From positions 960,757 through 1,024,756 of the forward strand of contig NZ_KE384020.1 of assembly GCF_000423465.1 (NCBI RefSeq): a stretch of 64,000 bases of DNA, in the 5' to 3' direction. Below the pieces are notes generated by a model. That model made no database searches, had not been told where the DNA came from, and saw only the letters and a program-made list of their open reading frames with translations. Below, in pieces: positions 8,892 through 17,124 of this stretch. Each line of letters opens with the position of its first letter. Positions within the stretch are counted from its first letter, which is position 1. The position numbers and the translations under genes were made by a program. Source of the DNA: Propionicicella superfundia DSM 22317 (GTDB lineage Bacteria > Actinomycetota > Actinomycetes > Propionibacteriales > Propionibacteriaceae).

Positions 8892-8958
8892 CCAACCTGT
8901 CACAGACCTTGGTGGTGTCCGCACCGCAGGAGCACCGACTTCGCGGCACGCTGGTGAC

Positions 8959-9897
8959 GTGCTGGTAATCGTCGCGCCCGGACAGGGTGCCCAGACCCCC
9001 GGATTCCTCGCCCCCTGGCTCGAGGATCCCGCCACCGTCGAGTTCCTCCGGCGGCTGTCGGACGCCGCCGGGCTCGATCTCATCCGCTACGGGACCGAAG
9101 CCGACGCGGAGGAGATCCGCGACACCTCGGTCGCGCAGCCGCTGCTCGTCGCCGCGGGCCTCGTCGCCGCCGCGGCGCTCTTCCCCGAGGAGGGCACGCT
9201 CACCGCGGCGACCGGGCTGCTGGCCGGTCACAGCGTCGGTGAGATCACCGCCGCCGCACTGGCGGGGGTCCTGACTCCACTCGGTGCGATCCGGTTCGTG
9301 GCCGAACGGGGTCGTCAGATGGCTGCGGCGAGCGCCGTGCAGCCCACGTCGATGACGGCCGTCATCGGCGGTGACGAAACCGACGTCCTCGCCGCGCTCG
9401 CGGCCCACGGCCTCACCCCGGCGAACAACAACGGCCCCGGCCAGATCGTCGCCGCCGGCACGGTCGCGCAACTGGAAGCCCTCGCCGCGGACCCGCCCGC
9501 CAAGGCCCGTCTACGCCCGCTCAGCGTCGCCGGAGCGTTCCACACCGTGCACATGGAGCCGGCCGTCGCACCGCTGGCGGCGCTCGCCGACACGCTGGCG
9601 CCCGCCGATCCGGCCACGCGACTGCTGTCGAACGCCGACGGCGACGTCGTGCCGTCCGGCGCCGACTACCTCGCCCGGCTCGTCCGGCAGGTCGCCAACC
9701 CCGTCCGCTGGGACCTCTGCATGAGGACCATGGCCGAGCTCGGCGTCACCGGTCTCATCGAGCTCGCCCCCGCCGGCACCCTCACGGGGATCGCCAAACG
9801 GCACCTGGCGGGCGTCGAACTCCTCAAGCTCAACTCGCCCGACGATCTCGCCGCGGCCCACGACTTCGTGGCCGCCCACGCAGGAGCCGCCGCATGA
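8959..9897 (+). CDS. fabD: Malonyl-CoA:ACP transacylase
   Basis: A protein of 312 residues. It begins at GTG 8959 so that the protein opens with VLVIVAPGQGAQTPGF, the family N-terminus; the longer open frame upstream is a shadow of fasR. The nucleophile is Ser92 in GHSVGEITAA, the same number as in E. coli FabD. The GAFHTVHMEPA segment supplies the catalytic His. It transfers malonyl groups from CoA to AcpP for the type II fatty acid synthase. Its stop overlaps the fabH ATG (ATGA). No Shine-Dalgarno is evident before the GTG. Confidence 0.95.
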   Translation: MLVIVAPGQGAQTPGFLAPWLEDPATVEFLRRLSDAAGLDLIRYGTEADAEEIRDTSVAQPLLVAAGLVAAAALFPEEGTLTAATGLLAGHSVGEITAAALAGVLTPLGAIRFVAERGRQMAAASAVQPTSMTAVIGGDETDVLAALAAHGLTPANNNGPGQIVAAGTVAQLEALAADPPAKARLRPLSVAGAFHTVHMEPAVAPLAALADTLAPADPATRLLSNADGDVVPSGADYLARLVRQVANPVRWDLCMRTMAELGVTGLIELAPAGTLTGIAKRHLAGVELLKLNSPDDLAAAHDFVAAHAGAAA

Positions 9898-10886
9898 CCC
9901 TTCTTGCCCGCACCGGTGCCCGCTACGCCCGTATCCTCGGCGTCGGCAGGGCGTTGCCCAGCCGCGTCGTCGACAACGCAGAGATGTGCACCTACATCGA
10001 TTCCAGCGACGAGTGGATCCGCCAGCGAACCGGCATCGTCGAACGGCGTTGGATCGCCGACGGGGAGTCGGTCGAGACGCTCGCCCGCGACGCGAGCCTG
10101 GAAGCCATCGCGAACTCCGGCGTCGCCCCGGCCGACATCGACGCGGTCATCGTGAGCACGGTGTCCTACTTCCACCAGACGCCCGGTCTCGCGCCGAAGC
10201 TCGCCTTCCAGCTCGGCGCGATCGGGGCGGCGGCCTACGACATCTCGGCCGCGTGCGCCGGCTTCTGCTACGCCATCGCGCAGGCCGAGGCGTTGATCCG
10301 CTCCGGTGCCGCCACCCACGTCCTCGTCGTGGGGGCGGAGACGCTGTCCAGGCTCACCGACCTGTCCGACCGGTCCACGGCCTTCCTGTTCGCCGACGGC
10401 GCGGGCGCCGTGGTGATCGGCCCCAGCGACGTCAACGGCATCTCCCCCGTCGTGTGGGGATCCGACGGCGAGGCGGGCCCCACCATCCACCAGGCCACCG
10501 ACTGGGAGGGTGCGGTCCGGGACCAGACCTGGCCCTACATCTGGATGGACGGCAGGCAGGTGTTCCGGTGGGCGTCCGGTTTCGTCGCGGACGCCGCGCT
10601 CGACATCCTGGAGAAGTCCGGCCTCACCCCCGATGACCTCGACACGTTCATCCCCCACCAGGCCAACAACCGCATCACCGACGCGATGCTGCGCCACCTC
10701 AAGCTGCCCGAGCACGTCAAGGTCGCCCGCAGCATCGTCAACTACGGCAACAACTCCGCCGCCTCCATCCCGATCGCGATGTCGGAGATGCTCGCCAGCG
10801 GCGAGGCGAAGAGCGGCGACACCGCCCTCATCATCGGCTTCGGAGCCGGCCTCGTGTACGCCGGCCAGGTCGTGACCCTCCCCTGA
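9894..10886 (+). CDS. fabH: 3-oxoacyl-ACP synthase III (KAS III)
   Basis: A protein of 330 residues with the KAS III triad: Cys121 in ISAACAGFCYAI, His in IPHQANNRI and Asn in NYGNNSAAS. It starts fatty acid synthesis by condensing an acyl-CoA with malonyl-ACP. In actinobacteria it prefers branched or propionyl starters, but specificity cannot be read here. The ATG overlaps the fabD stop by four bases, indicating translational coupling. It is followed after 54 bases by acpP. Confidence 0.96.
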   Translation: MTLLARTGARYARILGVGRALPSRVVDNAEMCTYIDSSDEWIRQRTGIVERRWIADGESVETLARDASLEAIANSGVAPADIDAVIVSTVSYFHQTPGLAPKLAFQLGAIGAAAYDISAACAGFCYAIAQAEALIRSGAATHVLVVGAETLSRLTDLSDRSTAFLFADGAGAVVIGPSDVNGISPVVWGSDGEAGPTIHQATDWEGAVRDQTWPYIWMDGRQVFRWASGFVADAALDILEKSGLTPDDLDTFIPHQANNRITDAMLRHLKLPEHVKVARSIVNYGNNSAASIPIAMSEMLASGEAKSGDTALIIGFGAGLVYAGQVVTLP

Positions 10887-10940
10887 TCCGGAGCCCCTCC
10901 GGCACCCGCAGACAGCCACACAACACCGTAAGGAGACACC

Positions 10941-11186
10941 ATGGCTACCTCTGAAGAAATCCTCTCCACGCTCGCCGAACTCGTGTACGACGTCGCCGAC
11001 GTCCCGGTCGAGGACGTCCAGCTCGACAAGTCGTTCGTCGACGATCTCGACATCGACTCGCTCGCGATGGTCGAGATCATCGTCGGCATCGAGGAGAAGT
11101 TCGGCGTCACCGTCCCCGACGACGAGGCCAAGAACCTGAAGACCGTCGGCGACGCCGTCACCTACATCGAGCAGGCCAAGGCCTGA
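10941..11186 (+). CDS. acpP: Acyl carrier protein
   Basis: An acidic protein of 81 residues with the phosphopantetheine attachment site Ser40 in DDLDIDSLAMVEI. It carries growing acyl chains between FabD, FabH and FabF. A strong Shine-Dalgarno (AAGGAGA) precedes the ATG, stronger than those of its neighbours, consistent with the high level needed for a carrier protein. A perfect 10-bp hairpin follows it at 11199-11224 and may protect the acpP message or limit read-through to fabF. Confidence 0.97.
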   Translation: MATSEEILSTLAELVYDVADVPVEDVQLDKSFVDDLDIDSLAMVEIIVGIEEKFGVTVPDDEAKNLKTVGDAVTYIEQAKA

Positions 11187-11198
11187 ACGATCCACGTC

Positions 11199-11224
11199 GC
11201 GGGCGGGGCGTCGTCCCCGCCCGC
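11199..11224 (+). terminator. Perfect GC hairpin between acpP and fabF (attenuator or mRNA stabiliser)
   Basis: A ten-base stem GCGGGCGGGG pairs perfectly with CCCCGCCCGC across a six-base loop. It lies 13 bases after the acpP stop and has no T-run. Probably a partial terminator or processing element that lets acpP exceed fabF in expression. Confidence 0.6.
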
Positions 11225-11259
11225 ACCACCCACCCGTCCTCTTGTTGTTGGAGCGGTAC

Positions 11260-12513
11260 ATGAGCAACATCGTCATCACCGGCCTCGGTGCCACCACGCC
11301 CCTCGGCGGCGACGTCGCGAGCACGTGGAAGGCCCTCGTCGCCGGCACCTCGGGCGTGACCCGCATCGAGGAGGAGTGGGCGGACGGCCTTCCGTGCCAG
11401 ATCGCCGCCAGGGCGGCGGTCGATCCGACCACCAAGGTGGATCGCATCCGCGCCCGCCGTCTCGACCGCGCGTCCATGATGGCGCTCATCGCGGCCGAGG
11501 AGGCATGGCTGGACGCCGGGTTCAGCCTGGCCGAGGGCACCGATGTCGACCCCGACAGGCTGTCCGTCGTGATGGGCACCGGGATGGGCGGCCTGCACTC
11601 CCTCATCAACAGTTGGGACACCCAGAAGGGCAAGGGATACCGCCGGGTGAGCCCGTTCACGATCCCGATGCTCATGGCCAACGCGCCGGCCGCCAACGTC
11701 GGTCTGCTGCTGCACGCGAAGGGCGGCGTGCACACCCCGGTGTCGGCCTGCGCGTCGAGCAACGAGGCCATCAGCAACGGCCTGGACATCCTGCGTCTCG
11801 GCCGCGCCGACGTCGTCGTCGTCGGCGGCACCGAGGCGGTCATCCACGCCTTCCCGCTCGCCGCGTTCGGGCAGATGCAGGCGCTCAGCCGCCGAAACGA
11901 CGAGCCCGAACGCGCATCGCGTCCCTGGGATGTCGACCGTGACGGCTTCGTCATGGGCGAGGGCGCGGCCGTGCTCGTCATGGAGACGCTCGAACACGCC
12001 CAGGCCCGCGGGGCCCGGATCTACGGCAGGCTCGCCGGTGCCGGCGTCTCGGCCGACGGACACGACATGGTCCAGCCCGATCCCACAGGCGAAGGTCAGG
12101 CGAAGGCGATGGTGAAGGCCGTCCGCGACGCGGGCCTGCAGCCGTCCGACATCATCCACGTCAACTGCCACGCCACGTCCACCCCGCAGGGCGACACGAC
12201 CGAGGCGCACTCCATGCGCGCCGCCCTCGGCGACCACACCGCCGCCATCGCCACCGGCACGAAGTCCATGACCGGGCACCTCCTCGGCGGGGCCGGGGCG
12301 CTGGAGACGATGGCCACCCTCCTGGCGCTGTACAACCGCGTCGTCCCTCCGACCATCAACCTGGACAACCCCGAGCCCGACCTCGGCATCGACATCGCGG
12401 CCAACACGGCGCGAGCGCTGCCCGCGGGCGACCTCGCCGCGCTCAACAACTCGTTCGGCTTCGGCGGTCACAACGTCGCCGTGGCCGTCACCAACGAGTT
12501 CGCCACGCACTGA
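11260..12513 (+). CDS. fabF: 3-oxoacyl-ACP synthase II (KAS II)
   Basis: A protein of 417 residues from the ATG at 11260 (MSNIVITGLGATTPLGG), with GGAG just upstream; a TTG six codons earlier is less likely. The Cys-His-His triad is present: Cys164 in VSACASSNEAI, His in NCHATSTPQGD and His in SMTGHLLGGAG. It is the elongating condensing enzyme. In related actinobacteria a DUF3145 gene usually follows fabF directly. Here that gene is about 7.5 kb away at 20052-20549, beyond the mannitol locus. Confidence 0.96.
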   Translation: MSNIVITGLGATTPLGGDVASTWKALVAGTSGVTRIEEEWADGLPCQIAARAAVDPTTKVDRIRARRLDRASMMALIAAEEAWLDAGFSLAEGTDVDPDRLSVVMGTGMGGLHSLINSWDTQKGKGYRRVSPFTIPMLMANAPAANVGLLLHAKGGVHTPVSACASSNEAISNGLDILRLGRADVVVVGGTEAVIHAFPLAAFGQMQALSRRNDEPERASRPWDVDRDGFVMGEGAAVLVMETLEHAQARGARIYGRLAGAGVSADGHDMVQPDPTGEGQAKAMVKAVRDAGLQPSDIIHVNCHATSTPQGDTTEAHSMRAALGDHTAAIATGTKSMTGHLLGGAGALETMATLLALYNRVVPPTINLDNPEPDLGIDIAANTARALPAGDLAALNNSFGFGGHNVAVAVTNEFATH

Positions 12514-12532
12514 CGCCCCGTCTCGATCCCGG

Positions 12533-12554
12533 CGCCGGTCCTGCGGGGCCGGCG
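12533..12554. terminator. Weak shared hairpin between fabF and mtlR
   Basis: CGCCGG pairs with CCGGCG across a 10-base loop in the 66-base gap between two convergent genes. The stem is short and lacks a T-run, so terminator function is only plausible. Confidence 0.35.
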
Positions 12555-12579
12555 TCGTGGCATCTCCGGAGGCGTGTCC

Positions 12580-14502
12580 TCAGCCGTCGATGACGGCGAC
12601 GAGTTCGTCGAGGAATGCCGCGAAGTCGACACCGTTGTGGACGAGCCGTTGCACGCTGTCCCGCTCGCTGAACACCTCGACAAGCTGTTCGAACACCGTC
12701 TGGAACGCGGCGCGGTCGCTCTCGGAGAAGGCGACCATCGCGACCACGTGCACACGCGCCTCACCCCACGGGATCGACCTCTCGGACATCCCGACGGCGA
12801 TGGCCGTGCGCGTCGCCGTCATCCCGAGCGCATGCGGCACGGCAAGCGACTCCGTGAACGCCGTCGACGACATCCGCTCCCGCTCGATGGTGCGCTCCAC
12901 GTAGTCGTCGTCGATGACGCCCTCGGCGACCAGCAGGGCGCCGAGACGTCGGATGACGGACTCCTCGCCGACCTCGGCGTCCAGGTCCCGCACGAACGAC
13001 CGGGGGGCGAAGTACCGCTCCAGTTCGGCGCGGAGCCGCGCGAGGCGACGCGTGCGCCGCACCCGCATCGCGGCGAGATGGACCCGCTCGACGTCGGCAT
13101 CGGACAGGAACAGGGGAATGGCCACGATCCTGTCGCTGTGCTCGGGCGGCGGGATGGTCGTCAGGATCAGATCGGTGGTCAGCGACTCCCAGTCGGGATC
13201 GACGCGCGTGTCGACCCGCACGACCTCGATCGCCTTCCCCAGCGACCGGTCGACGCTCGACCGGAGCAGGCTGTGCAGGTCGTGGTACCCGGGGCACACG
13301 ATGGTCGCCGTCGGCAGCGCGTCGTCGGTCCTGTTGCGCTGCAACGTGGCGCCCACGTGCATCGCGATGTAGGCGATCTCCTCGTCGACCAGGGGGATGC
13401 CGAGACGTTCCTGCAGCCCGTTCGCGATATAGACGGCGACCTCGAAGATCATCGGGTAGGACGACTTCAGCGTCCGCGTCAGCGGATTGCGCGACCAGGC
13501 CGACTCCTGTGCCCGCTCGACGAGGTTCTGGACGTGCAGGATCAGGCGCCAGGTGAAGTCCTCCCCGGAGAGCCCCACGAGAAACTCCTCGGCCGCGGCG
13601 GCGCAGGTCTCCTTCACGGCCCGCTCCACGGCCGGCGAGACGCGCTCCCGGGCGAGTTCCTGAGCTCCTGCCATCCGCGGGGCGACGACCCGTGTGAGGA
13701 CCACCGTCGTCAGGAACTGGCGGTCGCCGGTCCCGAACCGGATCCCGAAGTGACGCAACGCCAACTGGTCCAGCACCCGTCCGATGGCCTGCTCGTCCCG
13801 GCGCACCTGCTGGTCGGCCGTGGCGAGCGGCCGGCCACGCGAACTGCGCTCCGCTGCGATGCCGACGTGCATGAGGACGTCCGCGATCGCGTACTCGTTG
13901 ACGAAGTAGCCGAGCCGGCCCAGCGCGTCGACGAGGTCGGTCTTGAAGGAGCTGTACTTCGCCGCGCCGACCGCGCCCTCCCCCAGCACGCGCATGAGCG
14001 CCGCGAAGTCGAGCGACTCCATGTCCGCCTGGTCGTGGGCCAGCCGGCTGAGCACCCGCCGGAGCGCGATCTCGGTGCCGTGCAGCCAGATCCGCGATCC
14101 CTGCCGTTCGAGCGTGACACCGCTGCCGCTGAGGAAACCCCGGACCCGGGCGAGGTCGGCCTCGATGGTCGCGGAGCTGACGAAGATCTCATCGGCCGTG
14201 TCGTGGACGTCCAACGGATCGGTGGACTCCAGCAGCCGACGGAGAAGCTGGTAGAGCCTGTCCTGGGGGGTGCCCGGCTCGACACCGCTGCGCAACGCGG
14301 TCGGCGCGGCGGGCCCCGCCCGATACCCCTGCGGCCCCGACTCCACGACGATCGCCTCCACCGCCCGGGCGTTGAGAGCCGCCACATACGTCCGCACCGT
14401 GCGGGGCGTGACCCCGAGGACATCGGCCAACTGGGCACCCGTCACCCATTCGTCGACTCTCACCAGATGCGTGAGAAGCCTGTTCTGTCGAGTCCTCGAC
14501 AC
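12580..14502 (-). CDS. mtlR: PRD-containing PTS-controlled transcription regulator (MtlR/BglG-type activator)
   Basis: A protein of 640 residues from GTG 14502, with GGGAGG nine bases upstream; a GTG two codons earlier is possible, and the longer frame from 14835 lacks support. Domains in order: N-terminal HTH (VTGAQLADVLGVTPRTVRTYV), a second wing region, PRD1 (His in MHVGIAAERSSRGR), PRD2 (MHVGATLQRNRTD), a IIB-like domain (Cys in TIVCPGYHDLHSLL) and a C-terminal IIA domain (His in ESLAVPHALG). Such activators are phosphorylated by HPr and EII proteins. It is divergent from the mannitol PTS genes, so control of that operon is likely. Confidence 0.9.
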   Translation of the reverse strand: MSRTRQNRLLTHLVRVDEWVTGAQLADVLGVTPRTVRTYVAALNARAVEAIVVESGPQGYRAGPAAPTALRSGVEPGTPQDRLYQLLRRLLESTDPLDVHDTADEIFVSSATIEADLARVRGFLSGSGVTLERQGSRIWLHGTEIALRRVLSRLAHDQADMESLDFAALMRVLGEGAVGAAKYSSFKTDLVDALGRLGYFVNEYAIADVLMHVGIAAERSSRGRPLATADQQVRRDEQAIGRVLDQLALRHFGIRFGTGDRQFLTTVVLTRVVAPRMAGAQELARERVSPAVERAVKETCAAAAEEFLVGLSGEDFTWRLILHVQNLVERAQESAWSRNPLTRTLKSSYPMIFEVAVYIANGLQERLGIPLVDEEIAYIAMHVGATLQRNRTDDALPTATIVCPGYHDLHSLLRSSVDRSLGKAIEVVRVDTRVDPDWESLTTDLILTTIPPPEHSDRIVAIPLFLSDADVERVHLAAMRVRRTRRLARLRAELERYFAPRSFVRDLDAEVGEESVIRRLGALLVAEGVIDDDYVERTIERERMSSTAFTESLAVPHALGMTATRTAIAVGMSERSIPWGEARVHVVAMVAFSESDRAAFQTVFEQLVEVFSERDSVQRLVHNGVDFAAFLDELVAVIDG

Positions 14503-14568
14503 GTTCACCGACCTCCCGGGCCACGCTGCACCACCGGTGTCGACGCAACCCTGCGTGTGTCGCCAGTC

Positions 14569-14578
14569 AAGCATGCTT
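14569..14578. promoter_or_regulatory. Perfect 10-bp palindrome in the mtlR-mtl divergent region
   Basis: AAGCATGCTT is a perfect palindrome about 67 bases before the mtlR start and about 85 bases before the -35 hexamer of the mtl promoter. It is a candidate operator for MtlR; the length is short enough that chance is possible. Confidence 0.35.
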
Positions 14579-14652
14579 CGGATGCGATGACACCCCCGGC
14601 CCGGGCCCGGAACGCCACAGACTTCCTTCCGCCCCTGCGGAAACTCCCGTGG

Positions 14653-14682
14653 TTGTGGCCGTGGGCCAGCGCTTCGCATGAT
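14653..14682 (+). promoter_or_regulatory. Candidate promoter of the mannitol PTS operon
   Basis: TTGTGG (14653-14658) and CATGAT (14677-14682) are separated by 18 bases. The expected transcript start is only a few bases before the GGGAGG ribosome site of the IIB gene at 14702. Confidence 0.45.
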
Positions 14683-14701
14683 GAGGGCGAGGGAGGTATC
14701 G

Positions 14702-15016
14702 ATGAAGATCCTGATCGTCTGCGGCGCCGGGGCGTCGAGCACATTCGTCGCCCAGCGCGTCAACCGGGCCGCCCGCGCCCGCCACCTGTCCCATACCGCC
14801 GCCGCGACCTCGGAGGCATCGCTCGCGACGGACATCGTCTCGGCCGACCTGATCCTCGTCGGGCCTCATCTCGCCAGCCGCGTCGAGCAGATCGAGGGCC
14901 TCGCGGCCGTTCACGGAGCCGCCGCCCTCCTCCTCGCCCCCGACGTCTTCTCCGACCTCGACGGCACCAGGACGCTCGCCCTGATCGAAGAGACCGCCCG
15001 CGACCGGCTCACCTGA
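14702..15016 (+). CDS. Stand-alone PTS IIB protein, lactose/cellobiose-type fold
   Basis: A protein of 104 residues that begins MKILIVCGAGASSTFVA. Cys7 in the P-loop is the expected phosphorylation site of PTS_IIB domains (PF02302 type). The ATG at 14702 follows GGGAGGTATCG. It precedes mtlA, which already has its own IIB domain, so this copy is extra. It may phosphorylate the MtlR regulator or serve another IIC. The stand-alone IIB between mtlR and mtlA is uncommon and worth noting. Confidence 0.8.
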   Translation: MKILIVCGAGASSTFVAQRVNRAARARHLSHTAAATSEASLATDIVSADLILVGPHLASRVEQIEGLAAVHGAAALLLAPDVFSDLDGTRTLALIEETARDRLT

Positions 15017-15093
15017 GCCGCCCGCACGACCCCCATCCCGGTGCCGCATCGCTGCGGCATCCGGCGGACAGCACCAGATGAGAGGAAAGGACC

Positions 15094-16614
15094 ATGACCG
15101 CCACCACTGCCCCGGCACCCGCGGAGGGCGGCGTCCGCGTCGCCATCCAGCGGTTGGGCACCTTCATGTCCGGCATGATCATGCCGAACATCCCCGCGCT
15201 CATCGCGTGGGGCATCTTCACCGCGTTCTTCATCGAGGCCGGCTGGACGCCGAACGCCGACCTCGCGACGATCGTCGGCCCGATGATCCACTACCTGCTG
15301 CCGATCCTGATCGCCGTCCAGGCGGGCCGCATGGTCTACGACCTTCGCGGCGCCGTCGTCGGCGCCATCGCGACCTTCGGCGTGATCGCAGGCTCCGACT
15401 TCCTGATCGCACAGGTCAACGCGACCCTGCCCGCCGACAATCAGCTCGGCCAGATCCACATGTTCATCGGCGCGATGATCATGAGCCCGCTGGCCGCCTG
15501 GGCCATGAAGATGCTCGACAAGCTGTGGGCGGGAAAGGTCCGCGCGGGCTTCGAGATGCTCGTCAACATGTTCTCGGCCGGAATCTTCAGCTTCCTCATG
15601 GCGGTTCTGGGCTTCTTCGCCCTCGCCCGCGTCGTCAACTGGATCATGGAGATCCTGAGCGCCGGTGTGAACTGGCTGATCTCCACCGGCATGCTGCCGC
15701 TGACGAGCATCCTCATCGAGCCCGCCAAGGTGTTCTTCCTCAACAACGCCATCAATCACGGCGTCCTCACCCCGCTCGGCACCGCCCAGGCCGAGCAGAC
15801 CGGCAAGTCCATCCTGTTCCTGCTGGAGGCGAACCCCGGCCCCGGTCTCGGCATCCTGCTCGCCTTCACCTTCTTCGGTGTGGGCGCGGCCAAGGCCTCG
15901 GCCCCCGGCGCCGCGATCATCCAGTTCCTCGGCGGCATCCACGAGGTGTACTTCCCGTACGTCCTGATGAAGCCCGCCCTCCTGCTCGCGGTCATCCCCG
16001 GCGGAATGTCCGGGATCGCCACGAACCTCGCATTCCAGTCCGGCCTGCGCGCACCCGCGGCCCCCGGGTCGATCATCGCGGTGATCTTCCAGACCGCGAA
16101 GGACAGCTATCTCGGCGTGATCCTGTCCGTCGTCATCTCGTGCGCGGTGACGTTCGCGATCGCCGCCGTCATTCTGCGGGCCTCCCGCCGCCGCGATCTG
16201 GAGGCGGGCGCGGAGGAGTTCGCGGAGGCTGTCGCCAAGACCGAGGTCAACAAGGGCGCGGAGTCCACGGCGCTGGCCGGCCTGCTCACCGCCGACACCG
16301 CAGCCGTCGCGACGCGGACGGTACGGAGCATCGTGTTCGCCTGCGACGCGGGCATGGGCTCGTCCGCCATGGGCGCCAGCGTGCTGCGGAACAAGATCGC
16401 CAAAGCCGGGATCGAAGGCGTGACGGTGACCAACCTGGCCATCGCGAACCTCGATCCGAGCGCCGACCTCGTCGTCACGCAGGCCCAGCTCACCGATCGC
16501 GCCCGGAAGCAGGCGCCCGACGCGATCCACATCTCGGTCGACAACTTCATGAACTCGCCCAGGTACGACGAGGTCGTGGAACTCGTCGGCGACCAGGTGG
16601 CCGAACGGTCCTGA
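15094..16614 (+). CDS. mtlA: Mannitol-specific PTS enzyme IICB
   Basis: A protein of 506 residues. The IIC membrane domain (about 15-350) begins GTFMSGMIMPNIPALIAWG and holds the sugar-binding loop around FLGGIHEVYFPYVLM. A linker of about 60 residues leads to the IIB domain with phospho-Cys417 in FACDAGMGSSAMGAS. The layout IIC-IIB with a separate IIA (MtlF) is typical of Gram-positive bacteria. It takes up mannitol with phosphorylation to mannitol 1-phosphate. A good ribosome site (GAGAGGAAAGG) precedes the ATG, and a hairpin lies in the 69-base gap to mtlF. Confidence 0.96.
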   Translation: MTATTAPAPAEGGVRVAIQRLGTFMSGMIMPNIPALIAWGIFTAFFIEAGWTPNADLATIVGPMIHYLLPILIAVQAGRMVYDLRGAVVGAIATFGVIAGSDFLIAQVNATLPADNQLGQIHMFIGAMIMSPLAAWAMKMLDKLWAGKVRAGFEMLVNMFSAGIFSFLMAVLGFFALARVVNWIMEILSAGVNWLISTGMLPLTSILIEPAKVFFLNNAINHGVLTPLGTAQAEQTGKSILFLLEANPGPGLGILLAFTFFGVGAAKASAPGAAIIQFLGGIHEVYFPYVLMKPALLLAVIPGGMSGIATNLAFQSGLRAPAAPGSIIAVIFQTAKDSYLGVILSVVISCAVTFAIAAVILRASRRRDLEAGAEEFAEAVAKTEVNKGAESTALAGLLTADTAAVATRTVRSIVFACDAGMGSSAMGASVLRNKIAKAGIEGVTVTNLAIANLDPSADLVVTQAQLTDRARKQAPDAIHISVDNFMNSPRYDEVVELVGDQVAERS

Positions 16615-16620
16615 CCCCGC

Positions 16621-16644
16621 GGCCGGGGCTTGACGGCCCCGGCC
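16621..16644 (+). terminator. Perfect hairpin between mtlA and mtlF
   Basis: GGCCGGGGC pairs perfectly with GCCCCGGCC across a six-base loop, seven bases after the mtlA stop. There is no T-run. It is probably an attenuator or a 3-prime protective structure within the operon. Confidence 0.5.
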
Positions 16645-16683
16645 CGCGCGGCGGGCCCAGATCTCAGAAAGGCGACTCACGAC

Positions 16684-17124
16684 ATGCAAACCAGTGTGCT
16701 GGCACCCGAGAGGGTCCGGATCCATCACGGATCGGCGACCCGCGACGAGGCGATGAAGGAGGCCGTGGACCTGCTCGTGGCAGCGGGAGCGGTCACCCCT
16801 GCGTATTACGACGCGATGCAGGACCGGGAGCGGACCGTCTCCACCTTCATGGGGAACGAACTGGCCATCCCGCACGGCACCAACGACGCGAAGGACGCCG
16901 TCCTCGGCTCCGCGCTGACACTCATCCGCTACGACGGCGGCGTCGACTGGGACGGCCAGCCGGTCACGTTCGTGGTGGGGATCGCGGGCAAGGGCGGAAC
17001 GCATCTGGAGATCCTGTCCCGGATCGCCGTGCTCTTCTCCGACAGTTCCGACGTGGAGAAGCTGAAGGCCGTGCAGCACCCCGAGGAACTGTTCGCTCTC
17101 GTCGTCGCGGCGGGAGTGGCGTGA
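16684..17124 (+). CDS. mtlF: Mannitol-specific PTS enzyme IIA
   Basis: A protein of 146 residues from the ATG at 16684, with GAAAGG upstream; the earlier start at 16630 lies in the hairpin. His64 in LAIPHGTNDAK is the phosphorylation site that receives phosphate from HPr. The family fold continues with VTFVVGIAGKGGTHLEIL. Its stop overlaps the mtlD GTG (GTGA), so the two are coupled. HPr and enzyme I are encoded 13 kb downstream. Confidence 0.95.
   Translation: MQTSVLAPERVRIHHGSATRDEAMKEAVDLLVAAGAVTPAYYDAMQDRERTVSTFMGNELAIPHGTNDAKDAVLGSALTLIRYDGGVDWDGQPVTFVVGIAGKGGTHLEILSRIAVLFSDSSDVEKLKAVQHPEELFALVVAAGVA

Noticed and set aside
9666..11981. Minus-strand reading frame of 771 codons opposite fabD-fabH-acpP-fabF
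   Set aside because: It overlaps four well-conserved genes on the other strand and has low-complexity Asp/Gly/Val composition.
12574..15081. Plus-strand reading frame of 835 codons opposite mtlR
   Set aside because: Composition is biased and it contradicts the intact MtlR domains on the minus strand.
16629..16635. TTGACG word between mtlA and mtlF as a possible internal -35 promoter element
   Set aside because: It is the loop of a perfect hairpin and has no -10 at a suitable distance.
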